From assembly GCA_043808235.1 (NCBI GenBank), contig JAZDFC010000023.1, positions 58,464 to 122,463 on the forward strand: DNA of 64,000 bases, given 5' to 3'. Every line of letters starts with the position of its first letter. The stretch's first letter is position 1. Shown in pieces: positions 43,459-53,742 of the stretch. The notes under the pieces are model-generated. The model did no database searches. It had not been told where the DNA came from and saw only the letters and a program-made list of their open reading frames with translations. The stretch comes from JAZDFC01 sp043808235 (GTDB lineage Bacteria; Bacteroidota; Ignavibacteria; Ignavibacteriales; Melioribacteraceae). Made by a program: the position numbers and the translations under genes.

Positions 43459-44564
43459 CGCGATTTGAAACTGATAAAAGAATTGTCCTTACGCTTGATG
43501 CAGGCGGAACCAATTTTGTTTTTTCTGCTATCCAGGGGAATAGAGAAGTTGTAGAACCTGTTACGTTGCCATCAAGTGCAAATAATCTGGTATTATGTCT
43601 AAGTAATATTGTCAGCGGATTCGAACAAATAAAAAACAAACTTGAAGCGGCTCCTTCCGCTATTAGTTTTGCGTTCCCAGGTCCGGCGGATTATCCTATG
43701 GGAATAATCGGCGACCTTTTTAATTTGCCTGCTTTCCGCGGAGGCATTGCTCTTGGTCCTATGCTCGAAGATAAATTTCAATTGCCTGTTTTTATTAATA
43801 ACGACGGCGATTTATTTGTTTACGGCGAAGCTGTTGCTGGATTTTTACCGTATGTGAATAATTTGCTTGCAGAAGCTGGGAGTCCGAAGAGATACAAAAA
43901 TCTTTTTGGAGTTACACTTGGAACTGGATTCGGCGCGGGTTTGGTTCGGAACGGCGATTTATATATTGGCGATAATTCGTGTGGTACTGAAATATGGCTG
44001 CTTAGGAATAAAATTAATCCCCGCACTAATGCCGAAGAAGGCGCTTGCATACGTGCGGTTCAAAGAGTTTATACAAACATGTTAAATATTCCTTTCAATG
44101 ATTCTCCGTCGCCGAAAGATATTTATGAAATAGGGAAGGGAACACTTCCGGGTAACAAAGATGCGGCGATTGAAGCTTACAGGCAACTTGGAGAATCAGT
44201 CGGTGATTCGCTATCACAGTCCATCACGTTACTTGATACAATGATTGTAATCGGCGGAGGGATTGCCGGCGCCTCTGATTTATTTATGCCGGCTTTGATT
44301 TCGGAAATGAACGGAACATATGAAAATCCTGCCGGCGAAAAGTTTCCGCGCCTTGCCTTCACAACATACAATCTTGAAGACAAAAATGATTTGAAGAAAT
44401 TTTTAACCGGCGATAAAACCGAAATCACTGTTCCGGGTACGAATAAAAAAATTGTTTACGATCCGCAAAAAAGAATTGGTGTTGGAATTTCGAAACTTGG
44501 TACGAGCAGCGCTGTATCAATTGGCGCATATGTTTTTGCTTTGCATGCGCTCGATAAAAAATGA
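43455..44564 (+). CDS. ROK-family sugar kinase (hexokinase/N-acetylhexosamine kinase type)
   Basis: 369 residues. An N-terminal ATP-phosphate loop LTLDAGGTNFVFSAIQG and the NNDGDLFVYGEA catalytic Asp segment are present, as are GVTLGTGFGAGLV and the later IVIGGGIAGASD. It lacks the cysteine-rich zinc motif CxCGxxGCxE; the region reads SCGTEIWLLRNK. This resembles the broad hexokinases of Bacteroidota that phosphorylate glucose, mannose and N-acetylhexosamines. The overlap with the MFS gene suggests that it traps the imported sugar. Downstream, NagB (54068) would use GlcN-6-P. Confidence 0.9.
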   Translation: MTRFETDKRIVLTLDAGGTNFVFSAIQGNREVVEPVTLPSSANNLVLCLSNIVSGFEQIKNKLEAAPSAISFAFPGPADYPMGIIGDLFNLPAFRGGIALGPMLEDKFQLPVFINNDGDLFVYGEAVAGFLPYVNNLLAEAGSPKRYKNLFGVTLGTGFGAGLVRNGDLYIGDNSCGTEIWLLRNKINPRTNAEEGACIRAVQRVYTNMLNIPFNDSPSPKDIYEIGKGTLPGNKDAAIEAYRQLGESVGDSLSQSITLLDTMIVIGGGIAGASDLFMPALISEMNGTYENPAGEKFPRLAFTTYNLEDKNDLKKFLTGDKTEITVPGTNKKIVYDPQKRIGVGISKLGTSSAVSIGAYVFALHALDKK

Positions 44565-44592
44565 GTATTTTTATTTGTGAATAGGAAACAAT

Positions 44593-45924
44593 ATGAATAA
44601 TCGTCCTTCGCTTAATGACCGAAAGTTACTCAGCACAGCTGTTGAAAAGACAATTGATAAAATTAAACCATCAATAGCCGATGAAGAAATAGCGCTCCTC
44701 TTCGAAAATTGTTTTCCAAATACACTCGATACCACAGTGAATTTTAAAACGGAGAACGGTAAGCCCGATACCTTTGTAATCACTGGCGATATAAACGCAA
44801 TGTGGCTCCGCGATTCCACCGCTCAGGTTTGGCATTACCTCCAATTGGTTAATGAAGATGAGAGTTTGAAAGAATTGTTGAAGGGAGTTATTAATCGCCA
44901 AACGAAATGTATCCTCCTCGATCCGTATGCCAATGCATTTACCGATGGAAAAATCAACAGCGAATGGGAAAAAGATTTTACCGAAATGAAACCAGGGCTT
45001 CATGAGAGGAAGTGGGAGATTGATTCGCTATGTTATCCCATTCGCTTGGCCTATGGCTTTTGGAAAGTTACCGGTGATGTTTCATGTTTCGATGACGATT
45101 GGAAAAATGCGGCGCGGTTGATTTTAAAAACATTTAAAGAACAGCAACGCAAAGAAGACAGAGGTACTTATAAATTTGGAAGAATCACTCACTGGAGTAC
45201 AGATACAGTTCCCGGCAATGGTTACGGAAATCCGGTTAATCCCGTAGGATTTATTACTTCGATATTCCGACCTTCGGATGATGCAACAATATTTCCATTT
45301 CTTGTCCCGTCAAATTGTTTCGCAGTTGTTGCATTAAAACAATTAGCGGAGATCTATCAGAATATTTTTAATGAACAAGATTTTGCAACGGAATGTTTGA
45401 CTCTATCTTCCGAAATTGAGCGGGCATTAAATGAATATGCAGTTTCGGATCATTTGAATTATGGCAAGATATTCGCCTACGAAGTGGACGGATTTGGAAA
45501 TAAATTATTCATGGATGATGCAAATGTTCCAAGCTTGCTTTCTCTTCCTTATCTTGGATACTGTTCCGCAGACAATCCGATTTATACTAACACAAGGAAA
45601 TTTTTATTCAGTAATAATAATCCGTATTTCTTTGCAGGAAACAGTGCGGAAGGAATTGGCAGTCCGCATACTCTTGTTGATAGAATTTGGCAGATCAGCA
45701 TAATTATGAGAGCGTTGACAAGCAATAACGATAATGAGATTAGAGATTGTTTGAGATATCTAAAATTAACTCATGCAGGCACAGGATTTATGCACGAATC
45801 ATTTCATAAAGATAATCCGGAAAATTTCACACGCTCGTGGTTTGCATGGGCAAATTCATTGCTCGGTGAATTGATTTTAAAACTGTACAATGAAAAACCA
45901 GAGTTGCTCGGAAAAAAATATTAA
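44593..45924 (+). CDS. GH125 exo-alpha-1,6-mannosidase
   Basis: 443 residues without a signal peptide. The GH125 hallmarks are NCFPNTLDTTV, the GDINAMWLRDSTAQVW segment that lines the active site, FMDDANVPSLLSLPYLGY and HESFHKDNPENFTRSWFAW. These inverting enzymes remove non-reducing alpha-1,6-mannose, as in N-glycan cores. The cytosolic location agrees with GH130: after GH125 removes the alpha-1,6 arm, the remaining Man-beta-1,4-GlcNAc can be phosphorolysed. It is 28 bp after the ROK kinase and 54 bp before GH3. Confidence 0.95.
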   Translation: MNNRPSLNDRKLLSTAVEKTIDKIKPSIADEEIALLFENCFPNTLDTTVNFKTENGKPDTFVITGDINAMWLRDSTAQVWHYLQLVNEDESLKELLKGVINRQTKCILLDPYANAFTDGKINSEWEKDFTEMKPGLHERKWEIDSLCYPIRLAYGFWKVTGDVSCFDDDWKNAARLILKTFKEQQRKEDRGTYKFGRITHWSTDTVPGNGYGNPVNPVGFITSIFRPSDDATIFPFLVPSNCFAVVALKQLAEIYQNIFNEQDFATECLTLSSEIERALNEYAVSDHLNYGKIFAYEVDGFGNKLFMDDANVPSLLSLPYLGYCSADNPIYTNTRKFLFSNNNPYFFAGNSAEGIGSPHTLVDRIWQISIIMRALTSNNDNEIRDCLRYLKLTHAGTGFMHESFHKDNPENFTRSWFAWANSLLGELILKLYNEKPELLGKKY

Positions 45925-45978
45925 TCGGATGTATAAATAAAATTCAATTGAAAATATTCTTCTTAACGCAGGGATAAA

Positions 45979-48558
45979 ATGAAGCTAAAAATTATTCTAA
46001 CCGTGCTGTTTTATTTGCCGGTCGCTATCTATTCGCAGAGCGAATATCCATTCAACAATCCTCAGCTTACTATCGAAGAACGGGTTAACGATCTTGTATC
46101 GAGAATGACTCTCGAAGAGAAAGTATCGCAAATGGTTTACAATTCACCCGCGATTGAAAGGCTCGGAATCCCCGAATATAATTGGTGGAACGAAGCATTG
46201 CATGGCGTGGCGCGAAATGGAATTGCCACTGTTTTTCCGCAAGCAATTGGGTTGGCAGCCACATGGGATACTGATTTAATGCACCGCGCTGCTACAGTAA
46301 TCTCGGATGAAGCTCGCGCTAAATATAACATCGCTGTAAACAAAAATAAGAGAGGCATTTACCAGGGTATTACTCTTTGGTCGCCTAATATTAATATTTT
46401 CCGCGATCCGCGTTGGGGAAGGGGAATGGAAACTTACGGCGAAGATCCATACTTAACCGGCGAGATGGGAAAGCAGTTCGTAAAAGGATTACAGGGGAAC
46501 GACTCGAAATACTTAAAAACGATTGCCACCCCAAAACACCTTGCAGTGCACAGCGGACCCGAACCGGAAAGACATACATTCAATGCCGTTGTAAGCGACT
46601 ATGATTTAAGAGAAACCTATCTTCCTCATTTTAAAAAATGTATTGTTGAAGGTAAGGCATATTCAATTATGTGTGCATATAACAGATTCCGAGGCGATGC
46701 ATGCTGCGGCAGCGATCCTCTTATAAAACAAATACTTCGCGATGAATGGAAATTTCAAGGACTTATGGTCTCGGATTGCTGGGCTGTTCCGGATATTTAT
46801 AATTTTCACAAGATTGTTGATACGCCGGAGGAAGCCGCTGCAATAGCCGTGAAAGCCGGTACCGATCTTGAATGCGGGAATTCATATCCAACATTGGTTA
46901 ATGCAATAAATTTGGGATTGATTAGTGAAACCGATTTGGACGTATCGGTTAAAAGAATTTTCACTGCTCGATTCAAACTTGGAATGTTCGATCCGCCCGA
47001 AATGGTTTCTTATTCCAAACTTGATAAATATGATACCCCGGAGAACAAAGCAGTTGCGCTTGAAGCTGCAAGAAAATCCATTGTTCTTTTAAAGAATGAA
47101 AATAATTTGCTTCCATTAAACAAGAATATTAAAACAGTTGCAGTTATCGGACCGAATGCAGATGATGTGGAAGTTCTTCTTGGTAATTATAGTGGATTCT
47201 CATCATCGCCGGTTACGCCGCTGATGGGGATAAAAAACAAACTTGAGAATGCTAATGTTATTTATGAACGTGGATGCGAATTGGCAGAGAACATGCCGTC
47301 GTTTGATATCGTTGATGCAGAACATATTTATACGTCCGCCGATAAAAAGCAACATGGATTTATAGGCGAGTATTTTTCAAATAGAGAATTTAGTGGCGAA
47401 CCGGCATTCAAACGAATTGATCAAAACATTGATTTTGCATGGTGGGATGGTGCACCCCATGAGAGTTTTGACCCCGATAATTTTGGTGTGAGGTGGACTG
47501 GAGTTATCGTCCCTTCCAAATCCGGCGAGTATTATCTCGGCGGTTACGGTTTTAACGGATTCAGAATATATTTTGAAGATACATTATTTGTTGCCTTCGA
47601 CGGCGAATTTGATCCGGTTAAAACCTACAAGTCATTAAATCTTATTGCCGGTAAATCCTACAAAATAAAAGTTGAGTTTTACAAAAAACTCCGTTACTCA
47701 TTCATGCAGTTAATTTGGAATGTACCGGATGAAGAGCGCGAACTTAGAGCGGTTGAAGCTGCTAAAAAGGCCGACGCAGTAATTATGTTTATGGGATTAT
47801 CGCCACGTCTTGAGGGCGAGGAAATGAAAGTTGAAGTAAAAGGATTTAAAGGAGGAGACAGATTAACGCTTGATCTCCCCGAAGTACAATCCCGTTTAAT
47901 TAAAAAAATTCATGCTGTTGGAAAACCTATTGTGCTGGTACTTTTAAACGGAAGCGCTGTCTCAATCAATTGGGAGAATGAAAATATTCCCGCAATTGTT
48001 GAAGCCTGGTACGGTGGTCAAGCAGCAGGCACAGCCATTGCCGATGTAATTTTCGGAGATTGTAATCCTGCAGGTAGACTCCCTGTTACCTTTTATAAAT
48101 CAGTAGGACAGTTACCCGATTTTGGAAACTACGATATGAATGGAAGAACATATCGGTACTTCGGAGGAGAAGCTCTTTATCCTTTTGGATTTGGATTAAG
48201 CTACACACAATTTGATTATAAAAACATTCAACTTTCTCAAACAGAAATTAATCCGGATGAATCCATTACTGCTTCGATTGAGATAACTAATACGGGCAGG
48301 TTGCGAGGTGAAGAAGTTGTTCAGCTTTATATTAAAGCAGAACAAGATCAAAAAACAATTCGAACTCTCAAAGGCTTCCAAAGGATAAATTTAAATCCTG
48401 GTGAATCAAAAAAAGTATGTTTTAATATTTCGTCAGAGGAACTTTCCAGATGGATTGATGGAGAAGGCTCTCGAATAGAACCGGGTAAATATTCAGTTAT
48501 GATAGGCTCATCTTCAGCTAAAAATAATCTGAAAGAAATTCAGTTAATTGTTAAATAA
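45979..48558 (+). CDS. GH3 beta-glycosidase with inserted PA14 domain, exported
   Basis: 859 residues with signal peptide (KLKIILTVLFYLPVAIYSQ). The barrel includes YNWWNEALHGVARNG, RDPRWGRGMETYGEDPYL, and the nucleophile D266 in GLMVSDCW. Between the two halves of the second domain a PA14 module (about 455-580, FIGEYFSNREFSG to LRYSFMQLIW) is inserted, as in PA14-containing beta-glucosidases. A FnIII-like domain ends the protein (GEEVVQLYI). The likely activity is beta-glucosidase or beta-xylosidase; a role on beta-GlcNAc or plant N-glycan xylose can be imagined. It is the last gene of the operon. Confidence 0.94.
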   Translation: MKLKIILTVLFYLPVAIYSQSEYPFNNPQLTIEERVNDLVSRMTLEEKVSQMVYNSPAIERLGIPEYNWWNEALHGVARNGIATVFPQAIGLAATWDTDLMHRAATVISDEARAKYNIAVNKNKRGIYQGITLWSPNINIFRDPRWGRGMETYGEDPYLTGEMGKQFVKGLQGNDSKYLKTIATPKHLAVHSGPEPERHTFNAVVSDYDLRETYLPHFKKCIVEGKAYSIMCAYNRFRGDACCGSDPLIKQILRDEWKFQGLMVSDCWAVPDIYNFHKIVDTPEEAAAIAVKAGTDLECGNSYPTLVNAINLGLISETDLDVSVKRIFTARFKLGMFDPPEMVSYSKLDKYDTPENKAVALEAARKSIVLLKNENNLLPLNKNIKTVAVIGPNADDVEVLLGNYSGFSSSPVTPLMGIKNKLENANVIYERGCELAENMPSFDIVDAEHIYTSADKKQHGFIGEYFSNREFSGEPAFKRIDQNIDFAWWDGAPHESFDPDNFGVRWTGVIVPSKSGEYYLGGYGFNGFRIYFEDTLFVAFDGEFDPVKTYKSLNLIAGKSYKIKVEFYKKLRYSFMQLIWNVPDEERELRAVEAAKKADAVIMFMGLSPRLEGEEMKVEVKGFKGGDRLTLDLPEVQSRLIKKIHAVGKPIVLVLLNGSAVSINWENENIPAIVEAWYGGQAAGTAIADVIFGDCNPAGRLPVTFYKSVGQLPDFGNYDMNGRTYRYFGGEALYPFGFGLSYTQFDYKNIQLSQTEINPDESITASIEITNTGRLRGEEVVQLYIKAEQDQKTIRTLKGFQRINLNPGESKKVCFNISSEELSRWIDGEGSRIEPGKYSVMIGSSSAKNNLKEIQLIVK

Positions 48559-48879
48559 AATTAACTTACCGCTAAATAAGAAGTTTTATAGGGTGTTTTT
48601 ATTTAGGAAACGACGTTAATCGGCTGAATTTCGGGATATTGGTATAATCGAGGAATAATTTTATAAAAACGGACAAGTTTATTCAATCCCAAAATAAATA
48701 CCAGCATATTCACTACCCAGATTATAATTAAAATAAGTATTTGTAGAGTATTGCGTTTTATTTTTTATTGGTTTATTTTTCTTTCGAAAAAACTATTGTT
48801 CCCGATGAATTGAAATACTGAAATAAATTTTCCTGTTTTTTCATTAGAATGAAATCGGAACTAAAATATTGAGGAACAC
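48559..48879. other. Intergenic region ahead of the TonB receptor
   Basis: 321 bp, AT-rich. A CTAAATAA/TTATTTAG inverted repeat (48572-48606) lies just after the GH3 stop but lacks a T-run. I see no clear TAnnTTTG element or gene; the promoter of the receptor gene should lie here. Confidence 0.55.
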
Positions 48880-51846
48880 ATGCTAAGAAAAATTACAATC
48901 TTTACAAGCGTTATTCTTTGCTTAATGTTGTTGAACGCTTCACATCTCTATTCTGCTTCTAATGGTACAATTAAAGGAACGGTATTCGATGCTGCAACCG
49001 AAGAACCTTTACCATTCGCTAGCATATTTCTTGTCGGTACAAGTTTAGGCGATGCTGCGGATAAAAGCGGAAATTTTAATATCAAGCAAGTACCTCCCGG
49101 CAAGTATTCTCTTCGTGTTACATTTATTGGCTATAAAACCTATGAAGAAGCTGTAACAGTTGAGGAAGGAAAAACACTGACTTTAAAAGTTAGTTTAAAT
49201 CCCGAAAGCATTTTGAATGAAACAGTGATAGTGACTGCCCAAGCTGAAGGACAAATGAATGCAATTAACGAGCAGCTTACTTCGCTTGCAATTAAAAACG
49301 TTGTGTCGGCAGCCAGAATTCAAGAATTACCCGATGCGAACGCTGCTGAATCGGTAAGCAGACTTCCCGGTGTTTCCCTAATGAGAACGGGTGGTGAAGG
49401 ATCAAAAGTTGTTATTCGTGGTCTATCACCGCAATATAACCGTGTTACAATTGATGGAGTGGAGCTACCTTCAAACGCTACTTCGAATGATCCTAATGAA
49501 CATAGAACAGAAATGGGTAGAGGAGATCAACTTTCTCTGTCTGGCGATAGAGCAACTGACCTAAGTATGATTTCATCGAATATGCTTGGCGGTATAGAAG
49601 TAATAAAAGCAATTACTCCTGATATGGATGCGACTGTTCTTGGCGGAGTAATAAATTTTAGTATGAGGAAAGCTGAAACAGCAAGCTATATAGCGCCGAG
49701 ATTCGAGATCGTTACTCAGGGATCTTTCAATGATTTAAAAGATACATATAACGATTATAAAGGTGTTGCTTCATATGAACAGCGTTTCTTTGGTAACAGC
49801 TTCGGTATCTTTCTCCAGGGTACGGCAGAAAAAAAGAATCTTAGCGGGAACGACTTAAACGCCAATTACTATTTCTCTGGAAAATTAAATATAACTGATG
49901 AAGGCGCTCCGGAATTTCAATCTCTTAGTCTTACTGATGTTTTTAGAAAACGTGACAGGTATGGGGCAACTCTTGTGCTCGACTATATTTATGATAACGG
50001 CAGTATCGGGTTTATGAATTTTTTCAGTAGAAGCAAAACAAGAGCGCAGAGCAGAAATGAATCTTATCAATTGCTTGCCGACGATATGTATTTTTCTGCT
50101 ACCAATGCAACAACTGATTTGGATGTTTACAGCAATTTATTGAGTATCAAACATGTTATTGAAGAGGTAGGCATAGATATTAAATTATCTCATTCATTCT
50201 CCGGAAGTGAAAACCCGGAAGATGTGAATTTTAATTTTTGGCAGAATGGCTGCGGATTTGAAAATAAATATTCAGCATTAAAGTATTTGTCGGCAAAGGA
50301 AATAGCTTCATACGTTGTTCGCAATCCTGAAGAAGCTGTTTTTTTTAATATCTCAAATATTGGCAATAAATCCATGGACAGAACTTATAATGGGAGTATA
50401 GATATTTATAGAGATTTTACTTTTAATGATCTTCTTACGACTAAAATTAAAATCGGTGGAGCCTATAATTACAGAGATCGTTCATACGATTACAACCAGA
50501 GCAGCGGTTCGGTATTTTACGATGACGGCGGTCAGGTAACCGCCCAAATATTGCGCGAATACCCTCAGTTTGGCACTGAAGTAACATTTTCAGATTTTAT
50601 TGATCCAAACTACAATTATGGAGACTTTCTAAACGGAGATTATACTTTAGGTTCGCCAGGTAATGTTGATTTGATGTTGGATATAATTGAATTTGCAAAA
50701 CAACATCCCGGGGCAGGCAACGGCGGTGGTTATAAACCTCATAAGTTAGCTTCTATATTATATGATTATTCAGGTCATGAAGTTAGAAGCGCAGGATATG
50801 CCATAGCTACTGTTAATATTGGGACAATGGTTACTGTAGTTCCCGGTGTCCGTTATCAAAATTTAACAACCACATATTCAGGCGTACAGGGTATGCAAAC
50901 CTCCGGTGAACTTCAATATAGCATAGCTGAAGCTACCAAGTCGCACGGATATTGGCTGCCAATGCTTCACTTCCGATTCAAACCTAATGATTGGCTCCAA
51001 TTCCACTTTGCCTATACAAATACACTTAATTATCCGGACTATAATACAATTATTCCCCGTTTTTATGTTGGATCGAACTATATAATCTATAATAACTCTT
51101 CACTAAAACCGGCAGAATCAGAGAATTTTGATGCAATGATTTCCCTTTATGCTAATGAAATAGGATTGTTTTCATTAGGCGGATTTAAAAAGAATATTAC
51201 GAATTTGATATTCCCTTCGACTACATATCCAAAAGATTTCAGTGCATATCCAGATCTTTATGAAATAGTGAAAAACAAAAAAGAAGCCATGTCATTAAAC
51301 ACTTATATCAACAGTCCAATCTCTATTGATGTGCTTGGTATAGAAACTGAATGGCAGACAAATTTCTGGTATCTGCCCGAACCGCTTGCCGGATTGGTCT
51401 TAAATGTTAACTATACTCATATTTTTTCCGAAGCAAAATATCCCAAAACATATTTAATCAGCTATCTTGATTCTAATTGGGTTCAGCAGACTACCGCGAT
51501 TGATACAATTTATGCTACTCGGTTATTGAATCAGCCAAATGATATTTTTAACATTTCATTAGGATATGACTACGCCGGTTTTTCCATGCGTATCTCAATG
51601 TTGTACCAGGATAACATTTTCAAGAGACCGGATTTTTGGCTGCAAAACAGAATCCATTCCGATAAATATGTACGTTTCGATCTTTCCGTTAAACAGGAAC
51701 TTCCCTGGTTTGGAATTCAAGTATATCTAAATCTCAACAATATTTCCGGAGAGGATGATGTGGATATAAATCAGAAAACAACCTTCGTAACGATGCAGCA
51801 AAGATATGGAATGACGGCTGATATGGGATTGCGAGTGAAATTTTAA
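48880..51846 (+). CDS. TonB-dependent outer-membrane receptor with SusC-like N-terminal domain
   Basis: 988 residues. Signal peptide, then a carboxypeptidase-regulatory-like domain (about 30-105: GTIKGTVFDAATEEPLPFAS). The plug (about 115-240) includes RLPGVSLMRTGGEGSKVVIRG and ITIDGVELP-type sequence, and a long beta-barrel ends in aromatic-rich strands (GMTADMGLRVKF). SusC-type proteins import oligosaccharides across the outer membrane. No SusD gene accompanies it; the next gene is a T9SS-exported beta-helix protein. It is a good candidate for the importer of N-glycan fragments from this locus. It is probably in its own operon with that beta-helix gene, 129 bp apart. Confidence 0.93.
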   Translation: MLRKITIFTSVILCLMLLNASHLYSASNGTIKGTVFDAATEEPLPFASIFLVGTSLGDAADKSGNFNIKQVPPGKYSLRVTFIGYKTYEEAVTVEEGKTLTLKVSLNPESILNETVIVTAQAEGQMNAINEQLTSLAIKNVVSAARIQELPDANAAESVSRLPGVSLMRTGGEGSKVVIRGLSPQYNRVTIDGVELPSNATSNDPNEHRTEMGRGDQLSLSGDRATDLSMISSNMLGGIEVIKAITPDMDATVLGGVINFSMRKAETASYIAPRFEIVTQGSFNDLKDTYNDYKGVASYEQRFFGNSFGIFLQGTAEKKNLSGNDLNANYYFSGKLNITDEGAPEFQSLSLTDVFRKRDRYGATLVLDYIYDNGSIGFMNFFSRSKTRAQSRNESYQLLADDMYFSATNATTDLDVYSNLLSIKHVIEEVGIDIKLSHSFSGSENPEDVNFNFWQNGCGFENKYSALKYLSAKEIASYVVRNPEEAVFFNISNIGNKSMDRTYNGSIDIYRDFTFNDLLTTKIKIGGAYNYRDRSYDYNQSSGSVFYDDGGQVTAQILREYPQFGTEVTFSDFIDPNYNYGDFLNGDYTLGSPGNVDLMLDIIEFAKQHPGAGNGGGYKPHKLASILYDYSGHEVRSAGYAIATVNIGTMVTVVPGVRYQNLTTTYSGVQGMQTSGELQYSIAEATKSHGYWLPMLHFRFKPNDWLQFHFAYTNTLNYPDYNTIIPRFYVGSNYIIYNNSSLKPAESENFDAMISLYANEIGLFSLGGFKKNITNLIFPSTTYPKDFSAYPDLYEIVKNKKEAMSLNTYINSPISIDVLGIETEWQTNFWYLPEPLAGLVLNVNYTHIFSEAKYPKTYLISYLDSNWVQQTTAIDTIYATRLLNQPNDIFNISLGYDYAGFSMRISMLYQDNIFKRPDFWLQNRIHSDKYVRFDLSVKQELPWFGIQVYLNLNNISGEDDVDINQKTTFVTMQQRYGMTADMGLRVKF

Positions 51847-51975
51847 CATTTTTTTTGTGTAATGACTATTGCGAGATTAAACAATACTCAGTAACTAAAT
51901 AGAAAATAAAGACTACAATTATTCTTTAATAATTAGTCGACTTTAATAAAACACAACAACAAAAAGGAGTAACAT

Positions 51976-53742
51976 ATGAAGAGATTGTTATTTTATTTTT
52001 CATTGTTAGTAATGGCGGTTATGAGCGCTGTTACTTCAAATCTATTGGCGCAGTCAACAACGGAAACGGTTTATATACCGGGTTCCGAGTCGCTAAATAT
52101 TAGCAACATTATCAATGCCGATACATCCGTTACCGAACATCGTACGTATGTGTTGGATCGCGGTGCTATTTATTACATCGACAAAGCTTTTGAAATTACT
52201 CACTCTTGTACCTTTACGGCACAAGGCGCTGCAGCAAGACCTCCGGTTCTTGCAGTTGCAATTCGTGCTGACGGATCAAACGAAGAATGGTTTTTTAAAC
52301 TCATCGAAGTAGGAATTAATGTTGAGTTAAACGACCTGTATTTGCTTTCGATGCGTTCCGATCAGCAAACCCTTGGCTGGAGTCGGGCTATTCATATTGG
52401 AGCAAATAATATTTCCCTTAAATTAAGAAATGTAGTATTTGATGCATTCACCGAAGCCGGTATTCGTATTGACGGTGCAGATTTTGTAAAATTGGATGTT
52501 CAAGACTGCCATTTCAGAAACTTCATTCATTCTACATCATATTTCGGCGGTCAACCGTTCCTATCGAACGGAAATGATCACCCGGATAGTACAATTTTCA
52601 TCAACAATACTTTCTTCGCATGTAATTCATATCTTTATTCAATCCGCGGATTTGGACCACGTTCAGTATTCAAACACAATACAGTTGTATACACAGCAGT
52701 TAATCCGTTTTTAATACGTCAAGCCGACAACCTGTATATTGAAGATAACTTGTTTTATGCAACGCACGCATGGGGCGGAGATCCCGAACAAGTTATTGGC
52801 GGTTGGTTCCTCAATTATCCCGATACAGTATCATCAAGTGTTTACAGAATTAGGAAGCAAATGACTTACTACGGATTATATGCCACAACAGGTCCGGAAG
52901 TATATTACCAAGATTTAGGTCTTACATACGATCCTTCAAAAAGGGTTAATGTTACATTAAATAATGATAACTTCAACCCGACAAAATTGGTTGACTTTTA
53001 TAATACATGGAACGATACAGTAACAGTTTTTGACAGTGTTGAAGTAATAACCGGTCCAAAACAATCTTTGAAACGTGTACTTACTTTGGCTCGATGGATT
53101 AATGATCTTGGCATTGAAGTTATTGATTCTTTGACAAATCCTAGCAACTGGGATTACACGCCGTTTGTAAATGTAGCAAATAATATTAGTGTTGATCCGC
53201 AATTTACAGATGCTGGCGTAGTTGGCCATATTGATGAATTGGTTGGATATGTTTATAGAATAGCTGCACGTAAATTAGATACTCCGTGGCATTATCAATT
53301 AAATTTCCCGCCAGCATGGCCAATACCCGAGAATCTTGCATATTCCAATACTGCAATGCAAACTGGTGGTACAGATGGATTTGCTATTGGGGATTTGAAT
53401 TGGTTCCCTGATCAAAAAGCACAATGGTTAACAAATGTTGAAACTGTCTCCAGTACAATTCCTACGACATTTTCACTTTCGCAAAATTATCCTAATCCGT
53501 TCAACCCGGAAACAAATATTGAATTTAATCTTCCGGCAAATGAAACTGTAAAGCTCGTTATTTATAACGTTCTTGGTCAAAAAGTAAAAACTTTGATAAA
53601 CAACGATATGAAAGCCGGCAGTTACAAAACTGTATGGAATGGTAGAGATGATTTTGGAAAGCAAGTAGCAAGTGGAATTTATATGATAAGTCTTGAATCT
53701 AATTCATTTAGAGCAACTAAAAAGATGACTCTGCTTAAGTAG
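51976..53742 (+). CDS. T9SS-exported right-handed beta-helix protein
   Basis: 588 residues starting after a strong ribosome site (AAAAAGGAG). A signal peptide ends near SNLLAQS. Residues about 90-270 show repeated N/D-V/I short-strand patterns (LKLRNVVFDAF, LDVQDCHFRNF, IFINNTFFACN, LYIEDNLFYAT), typical of parallel beta-helices of the pectate-lyase type. No GH or PL catalytic motif is evident. The last 80 residues form a T9SS type A sorting domain (NYPNPFNPETNI, YNVLGQKVKTLI). It is a surface protein, maybe a glycan-binding or lyase partner of the TonB receptor gene before it. Confidence 0.85.
   Translation: MKRLLFYFSLLVMAVMSAVTSNLLAQSTTETVYIPGSESLNISNIINADTSVTEHRTYVLDRGAIYYIDKAFEITHSCTFTAQGAAARPPVLAVAIRADGSNEEWFFKLIEVGINVELNDLYLLSMRSDQQTLGWSRAIHIGANNISLKLRNVVFDAFTEAGIRIDGADFVKLDVQDCHFRNFIHSTSYFGGQPFLSNGNDHPDSTIFINNTFFACNSYLYSIRGFGPRSVFKHNTVVYTAVNPFLIRQADNLYIEDNLFYATHAWGGDPEQVIGGWFLNYPDTVSSSVYRIRKQMTYYGLYATTGPEVYYQDLGLTYDPSKRVNVTLNNDNFNPTKLVDFYNTWNDTVTVFDSVEVITGPKQSLKRVLTLARWINDLGIEVIDSLTNPSNWDYTPFVNVANNISVDPQFTDAGVVGHIDELVGYVYRIAARKLDTPWHYQLNFPPAWPIPENLAYSNTAMQTGGTDGFAIGDLNWFPDQKAQWLTNVETVSSTIPTTFSLSQNYPNPFNPETNIEFNLPANETVKLVIYNVLGQKVKTLINNDMKAGSYKTVWNGRDDFGKQVASGIYMISLESNSFRATKKMTLLK

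Noticed and set aside
48572..48606. CTAAATAA...TTATTTAG inverted repeat after GH3
   Set aside because: Pure A/T stem apart from the end pair and no T-run; too weak to call a terminator.
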